From NCBI GenBank assembly GCA_034096865.1, contig JAWQFJ010017447.1, positions 35,001 through 99,000 of the forward strand: a stretch of 64,000 nt of DNA, in the 5' to 3' direction. Numbering within the stretch: position 1 is the stretch's first letter; the number at the start of each line of letters is the position of its first letter. Made by a program: the position numbers and the translations under genes. The notes under the pieces were generated by a model. It did not search any database. It was not told where the DNA came from and saw only the letters and a list, made by a program, of their open reading frames with translations. This DNA comes from Theodoxus fluviatilis. Its lineage: Eukaryota > Mollusca > Gastropoda > Cycloneritida > Neritidae. Positions 43,801-51,376 of this stretch are shown here, piece by piece.

Positions 43801-46800
43801 GGAACCGCGGGAAGCAGTTGCAGCCGAGAGGCGTGCGACGTCCTGCGGAACAGGCTTAGAGAAAGACTGAAAAGGAAGACGATCATCTGGCAACTGGACA
43901 ATCCAGGGAGCGTGCACAGGGCGAAACACCCCAGGTTGAGAAAACGTCGTAGACCAGGGAAACGAGTTAGCCAGGACAGGAACCACGTCACGTGGTACAG
44001 ACCCTGTGCTAAACGTAGCTTTGCTCGATCGAAGAGTCAAATCCATGATTGACGAGCGAGTCAGCATATCAGCGGAGAACAGCAACTCAGGTACCTGCGT
44101 GGGTGGAGCCGAGAGCATAAACCCCGCCAGGCGGGCCTGAGTAGCAGTCCCGGAGGAGGAAACTGTCCGGAGAGCCAGGTCATCGGTAAACTTCGCCACA
44201 GACGAAAGTACCGACTGACGATGGAGCCGGAGGAGGTCTGAGGCGGATTTCTGCCCCTCAGCAGGAATCGCCGAACCAAGATCCCCACCGGAATCCACCT
44301 CAGAATCCGATGCGGGAAGATCTGTAGCACCGACATCAGATGGGGAGGAGGAAACGGAGCGGCGTAACCGGGAAACCGAGGACAGTGGCAAAGCACGCTG
44401 TACGAGAGAAGCCTGGGGAGAGGCGCCTGGAAGGAAAACGGGTAAAGGCTGACCCGCCGACCGTTGCGCCCGACCATGAGCTGTGAGAGAAGCACGTGAA
44501 CCGGAACCGGGACGAGTGCTAGAGAGCAGTCTGGCCGCTAACCGACGCAAGAGCCCAGAGTCCGTAGACACATGGGAGCGACGGTAAGGATCCCGCCGAG
44601 GTTCCCGGGTGGGACGGGAGTCGGGCATGGGACGAGCGTAGTCGGGCTGGGGCGCCTGAGCCCACCGATCCCTCTCGTCGTCCGAAAAGGACCGAGCGTC
44701 AATGTCCGAAGACCACTGGCGCGCCAGGTCAGAAGCCCGGTCCGATCGGTCCAACCAGTCATCCGGGTGGAGACGGTGGTCCGATCGCCGGGGAGGGGAG
44801 GCCGCATGCTGACCGAACCGCCGCGGATTTTGACCCAGTCGGTCGGTAGCAATGCTGCGCCTGGATCGTGACGCCCAGCTGGACGGACCGGGAGCAGGAG
44901 ATCCGGAAGAGAATGCACGATCTTCCGAGTGGTCAGCCGACCCTCGGGGAAAGGAGGCTGCATGCCGACCACACCGCCGCGGATTTTGACCCGGTCGGGT
45001 GGTGGCGATGCTATGCCGGAATCGTGATTCAGATCCGCAGGAAGAGGCACGATCTACCGGGCGGACAGCCGACCGCCGGGGAAGGGAGGCCGCATGCTGA
45101 CCGAACCGCTGCGGGGCGAGACCGAGTCGGTTGGAAGCAATGCTCTGCCTATATCGTGATTCCTGTCTGGGAGAAGCAGGGCCGACCCCCGAACGGGCAG
45201 CCGACCGTCGGGGAATGCAGACCGGAGGTTGACCAAACCGCCGCGGATTTTGACCCAGTCGGTTGGTAGCAACGCTCCGCCCGTCTTGAGACTCCTGGCC
45301 AGACCAACCAGGAGAATCAGACCCGGGGGAAAGATCCCGTCGCACTGAACGGAACGGCGACCTCCGGGAATCCACACGGGCCTGACGGATGAGGAGGTTC
45401 TTGACTCTGTAGCGATCGTGAGCAGAGGCAGAAGGAACCACAGCCTCCCTCGCCGGCAACGGCAGTTGCGAAGTCGAGGGAAAACTCTCAGCAGGAGCCT
45501 GAGAGGAAAGCTCCGAAGCTGAAATGCGAGCGGAAGTAGACAGATGCAACAAACACGCTGCCCCCGCGTGAGGAGCCAAAGCAGGTTCCTCAACCAAATT
45601 AGCAGGCGCGCTGAGCGACAGCGTGCCAGGCAAAGAAAGGGAATCGAATGGAGAAACTGTCCCCACCGATGCACCCCCAGGCACAACCGCTAACGAGGCT
45701 CTAGACCTGGCCGACTTTCCCGACTGCGAAGTCGACTTCCGCGTTTTACGCGGTGACGAGGAGGAAGGTACCGAAGTAGCACTCTTGCCTTTCTGTAAAG
45801 AAAGAGAGCTCTTCCCTCCCGTCCCCGTGGCCATCACGGAAGCGGACAACGAAGCAGAGCCGTCCTCACGCACTACTTTATCATTGATATCTCGCCCCGG
45901 GAGCGAGACAATGGAAGTGTGGGGACGGGACGCCATCACGGCATCAGGCCACAAAATCGAAACACGTGGTATCGGAACACAACAACGCCGATAGCACAGA
46001 GTCGCGAACAAAAACCTCGCGACCTCAAATAAGGCAACGAGCGAACAAGCAAGAATAAGAAGCGGACCACAGTAGCCAGAAAGAGCTACAGTGGTTAGCA
46101 AACAGAAAAAACCGAGCCAGACCGTGCACTGAACGGAACCTGGCGAGAACGGTAATGAAAATTTCAAAAGCAATATGCAACAATAAATGCAGAAAGCAAC
46201 AAACACGGCGAAAGCCAAAAGGTTTTGCACTTCCCTTGACAAGCCGTAGCAGGTAGAACGCAAATCTCTAACAGTCTAACAGACTGGGAGAGCAGTGGAC
46301 GCACAACCTTGTAGTCCACGAAAACGTCGAAAAGTGACGTGGGGTGGCATTAGCACGTGAGCTATGCGCACGGGCAGGAAACAGGGAGAGTTGCCTCCCT
46401 TCCGCTGGCCGTGACGCGATAGATAAAGCCTTTTCATTGGCTTGTGCTAATGGCCACGTGGGGAAGATTTTTGCAAATCTTTTTTCGAGGGTGAAAAGGT
46501 CATATACCTCAGTTTTGTCTACTGGTACAGTATGTTTGGAAAACATCATTCTTTATCAAGATACAGTGAAACTTAACTTATTACTTAATGACCACCTCAG
46601 TTTTACAACCACCAAAAATATTATTACCACAGACCTGTGCACCCTAGATTTTCAAAATCAGAAGATTCTGGGTGAAAAATCAGAAGATTTTTTCTCGAAC
46701 TCCAAACGACACAAAAACACAAGACACACACTGGAACACCAACAGGAAAAAAATCGTGAGATCGTGAAAACCAGTCATACAATGCTTCAAAAATCGTACA

Positions 46801-49800
46801 TTGTACGATTTTTTCGTACAAGTGCACAGGTCTGTTACCACTTTTTGATAGAACAAAAATTATTCCTATCTATTCAATGCCTTTAAGTCTCAGAATTACA
46901 ACTACCTCGGAATTCACTTTTACGGCCACCTTTTCAGTCCCAAAACCAACAATAGCTTCACAACTATGACCATGACTATTTTGGACAGTTTGTGGGCCTA
47001 CACTATGATAGGCCAAAGAAAAAAATAGCTGTTACGGTAGCCCAACCAACCCTATTTTTGGTGCTGACCCTAAACTGGTTTTTCCCATCAGGCAAAAAAA
47101 TGGGGGAAAAGGGGGATGATGACAGATTGAGTTTTATGGCTTTTTAGCCTTTGTAGGCTATGTAAGGCCATCAAGCACAAAAATCACCAGAATAGTTCCA
47201 AGTAAGCACAATTCACGATGCCCCTATTTATTCACCTCTTATGAATCGTGTAGGGAGACACGGTGGGTCTATTCTTTTAACCCTAACCCACAGGGCGGTG
47301 AAAAAAGGGGAAGAAATCGAAATAAATCAAATATTATATGCTGTTCCATCTTCCCTGCCATATGATGGAATGGACAGTGTTTTACGGTCTATCAGCCTTG
47401 TAGGCTATGTAAGGCCATTAAAAGCACGAAAATCTTTAGAACAGTTTGGAGTAAACGCTAATCAAGTCAAGGTGTCCCTAGTTATTCGCCTCTTACGAAT
47501 CGCGTAGGGAGACGCGATGGGTCAATTCTTACCCCGAACCGGACCCTGCCATATGAGCACTCACGGAATAAACTATTTAGGGGTTTTTTCAATTCAGATT
47601 TTTCAGCAAAACAGACATTTTGACTTATGTTCAATCAGATTCAGACCTCTGAAATTAAAAAAGCTCAGACCGACATATACTTAGTTACAGACCCTGTTAT
47701 TTCTGGCTATGTTACTGTTACCACAACTATTTTTTTCATTTGACCTTCAAGTTGTCCATGGTTACAAGACCAAACTCAATTACAACAATGGAGCCTACAG
47801 TGAGCATTGATCCAAGGAATTTCACAACTAGAAATGCAGTTGTATGCTCATCATTTTTCTTCAAAAACTAAAACTTAAATTTATAAATTGAGACTGACAA
47901 GTTTGCTAGAACTGTATTCACCTTTGTTCTAATACTGTTCACATCATCACTGGATTTATCACTGTTGCTAGGATTGAACTTGTAATTCGTGGACTGGACC
48001 ATTTAAGTGTACAGCATTGCTCATTATTTTGCAAATGGCAGAGCACAGGTACTGCGAACTGTCACTGCAGCAGAAGGTTGACCTTATCAAGGCCAGCACT
48101 GGTTGCGGCCAGATGCTGTACAGATGGACATTGGCAACACAAGTGCAGCACAGTCTCCGGTGCAAAGGTGAGCGTCATTTTCACTTTTGGTATTGACGGC
48201 TGTTAATGAAAATGTCAATAAAATTCATTTCCTTCATTATGACAAACACTTCGAGATCCTTGGAGCAGAGCGTCACATTTCAGAATTACAAAGAACCACT
48301 TTGAGGTAGTCCCACAGGTGGTTGTAATGCTGAGGTTTCACTGTATACCATATCAAAGATTGGATCATATGACAGACTGAAAATACATAAAAAATTTGCC
48401 AAAGTTTGGCATCTCCCCATCTTCTACACAAATGGAACACACAAAAGATACAAATATAGTTCAAAACTGTTGAGGGTAGTTAACTGCAGAAAAATCATTA
48501 AATGATAATGACCTACAAGGCAGATATAGTGTGGTAGGGATTGAAATCCTCAGCAGGCTGTTCGGGTTGCCTCCCCCTAGACCACGACGTCATCACGTGG
48601 GGACAGTCGCTGCTATAAGAGTTGAAGCTGCGCGGGGAGAGAGGAGATTCGACTACCTGATTGATTGATTACTTGCTTGTGACACTGTCCTGCTACAAGC
48701 CTTCGGAGACCGGCCACGAACACTTACTACGGTAAGTGCTTGTATGCACACTCTCGAGAATGAGAGTGCGAGCTTGTAGCTGGCTTGTGTGGCGAGCATG
48801 TGGCAGCCTGTGGGGTGTCAGTCTCCTCACAACATCCCTACCCCCTTTGCACGAATGGTTGAACCTGTGCGTTCGGCCGCTACCACAATAGCATGCCAAA
48901 GTATGGACAAAACAACTTTGAAATTGTAGGTAGATAGACTTGGAATAAAGAGAGAGGCACGTCCTAACAAAGGACAAAACAACTTTGAAATTGTAGGTAG
49001 ATGGAATAAAGAGAGAGGTACGTCCTAACAAAGGACAAAACAACTTTGAAATTGTAGGTAGATAGACTTGGAATAAAGAGAGAGGTACATCCTAACAAAG
49101 GACAAAACAACTTTGAAATTGTAAGTAGATAGATTTGGAATAAAGAGAGAGGTACGTCCTAACAAAGCATATACAGAACTGTTTGCCCCACCCCCGAGTG
49201 CATGTTCAGCTCAGTTCTTTGTGACAGAGCCACAAATTTAGCAAAATCTTTCATTTGTGAGATAGACAAAAGGCTGGATTTGGGAAGATTAAGCATTTTT
49301 ACATAGCAAAGTTCAATAGGTACTGTATTGGCTCATGGTGTAGAAGCAAGACCTACTTTTGCGACAAGCAGTGTAGTTGATCTTTCCGGTGCGAAAGTCA
49401 AACGTGCTCAGGTCATAAGTGTCCCCAAGATGTCTGGCCAGCTGTGGCTTGTTTCGGATTTTGATTCCATCAGGGCTGAAACAAAGATCACATCTAGGCA
49501 AGACCTGTCAGAAAAGTTAAAGAGAACAGATGAGTAGAGCATAACTGGTCACTAGAGTATTAGTATTAATTCAAACACATACATGTGCTTTATCATATGG
49601 TAGAGCTAGTTAAAGACTTTTCTGGCCTTAACATCTTAATTCTTGAATATTAACTGTATTATTATCTCTTTTCTTTTTAGAGAAAGCATTTACTTACAGC
49701 AAATAGTAACAAGCAGAATAAAGCAAAGAATTTGTTTCCTAGCCTTTGAAAGATCAAGACTGTATAAACTAATAATTTTCTCTTAAACCTTTGGTCTGAA

Positions 49801-51315
49801 ATTATTTCAGCCAACACACACAATGCTATTGCTAGTCAAAGGTCTATCATGCACAGTCAAGCAACACTGCAGACTTTCTCTCCTTTCAGATTTGTCAGAA
49901 CTAGCTACTCCCTCTGAAACAACACCAATAATGGCTAAAACCTTGACTGCCATCAGCATTCCATGGCAATAAGAATTTTCAATTCAGCAAGTAACACTGC
50001 CACACACCTCATATGATACAGCACTGACCTGATGTAGACAACGCAAGTCTTCCTAGCAGAAAGACCCTTTCTCCATACATACTCCTCTCTCCTCCATCCC
50101 AGAGGCAGTATACCATCTCTGATAAAAATTTCTTTTTTTCTTCTGCTTCCATTAAAGTTTCCTTTTATTCATTAGCTTCCATGCTGACATAACCACAGCA
50201 GCAACAGAACACACATCTGAGAATGGGGCGGCAGAGAACTGAGTAGCGGTTGAATCAAGTTCAGTGATATTCAAAGCTCACAGAGGGAGTGAACTGAACC
50301 TTGAAAACCACTCCTAGCATGTGGGGATGAACAATGATCAGCTGACATATCCTTGCACAGGTATGTAGAAAGATTATCACTGACACAATCATCTCTAGTC
50401 TTATATAAAACAAGAGTTATCACGACTATTCTAATTAGACTAATAAAGGCAGTGCAAACTTGTTGCTATTCTGTGATAATGCAGATGACTTCATATGTGT
50501 ATGTTTGTTCGTGATCTAATGTCAGGTTTTCAAGTGACAAATCGTCAATATTCTTCTGCAATACATTTCATTAAATGCATCATTTACTTGACAGAGTAAT
50601 CATGCTTTTGGCGAGATGGATTAGTCGGTGCATTTGTTAATGCAGTACAGCTTTGCAGCACAAACACAGTAGAAGTGCCACACCTCACCACCTGAGTAGC
50701 AAAAGCAGTAGAGTACCTACCCTGTCTTTGGCATGATTATAGGTAAATTGGTGGGGTTCTATCAGGCAAACTCACTGTCAGACTGTGTTTTCTATGGACT
50801 AATGGAGTGAAGCATTTAGACCACGAAGAGCTGATTGGTACCGGTTGTAATTATGGACGTAGGTGTTCCAAGTTCAAAGGTAAATAGTTTTTCTTAATAA
50901 TAAATTTTGAGTTAAAACTCCATGGTTTTGTGGAGTTTGATGTCTCCTGTGTTTTTTTTATGTGCTTATTGTGCTTAAACGCTTTCATTTCATAGTGATT
51001 TCATTGTTCACAAGTAAATGTTTGTCTGAATAAGCACATTTCATAATTATTTAATCAATTGATTTTGATTGCAGTGTTAAAAATATATTTAAAGATCTCC
51101 AGTTCACTTTGATAAGTCATTTAGAGTTAAGAAGCTTTCTGTGGGTGAAAGAATGTTCAAATACTTGCATTAATAGAGGTGCTTCTTTTTGAGAATGTTG
51201 CTACATCCTAATGGCAACATTCATTAATTAATCATGTAAAATAATAAGTGAACTTCAAATTCATTATATTATGCTTGACATTATTTATATCAATAGCCCT
51301 AGTCATAACCTTTGC

Positions 51316-51376
<61 letters not shown>

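Larger units (their letters stand above)
39422..46544 (-). mobile_element. DIRS-like YR retroelement, 7.1 kb, no visible reverse transcriptase
   Basis: Inverted terminal repeats (about 39449-39665 and 46326-46544) share AGTAGACAAAACTGAGGTAT and some 200 bp more. An internal complementary region at about 39723-39820 joins the inverse of the left end to the inverse of the right end, the DIRS signature. Coding on the minus strand: gag-like ORF (43030-46263), then tyrosine recombinase (43199 down to 39879). No RT/RNase H frame fits between them. A CAGACCTG element (40537-41841) interrupts the recombinase. Confidence 0.85.
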
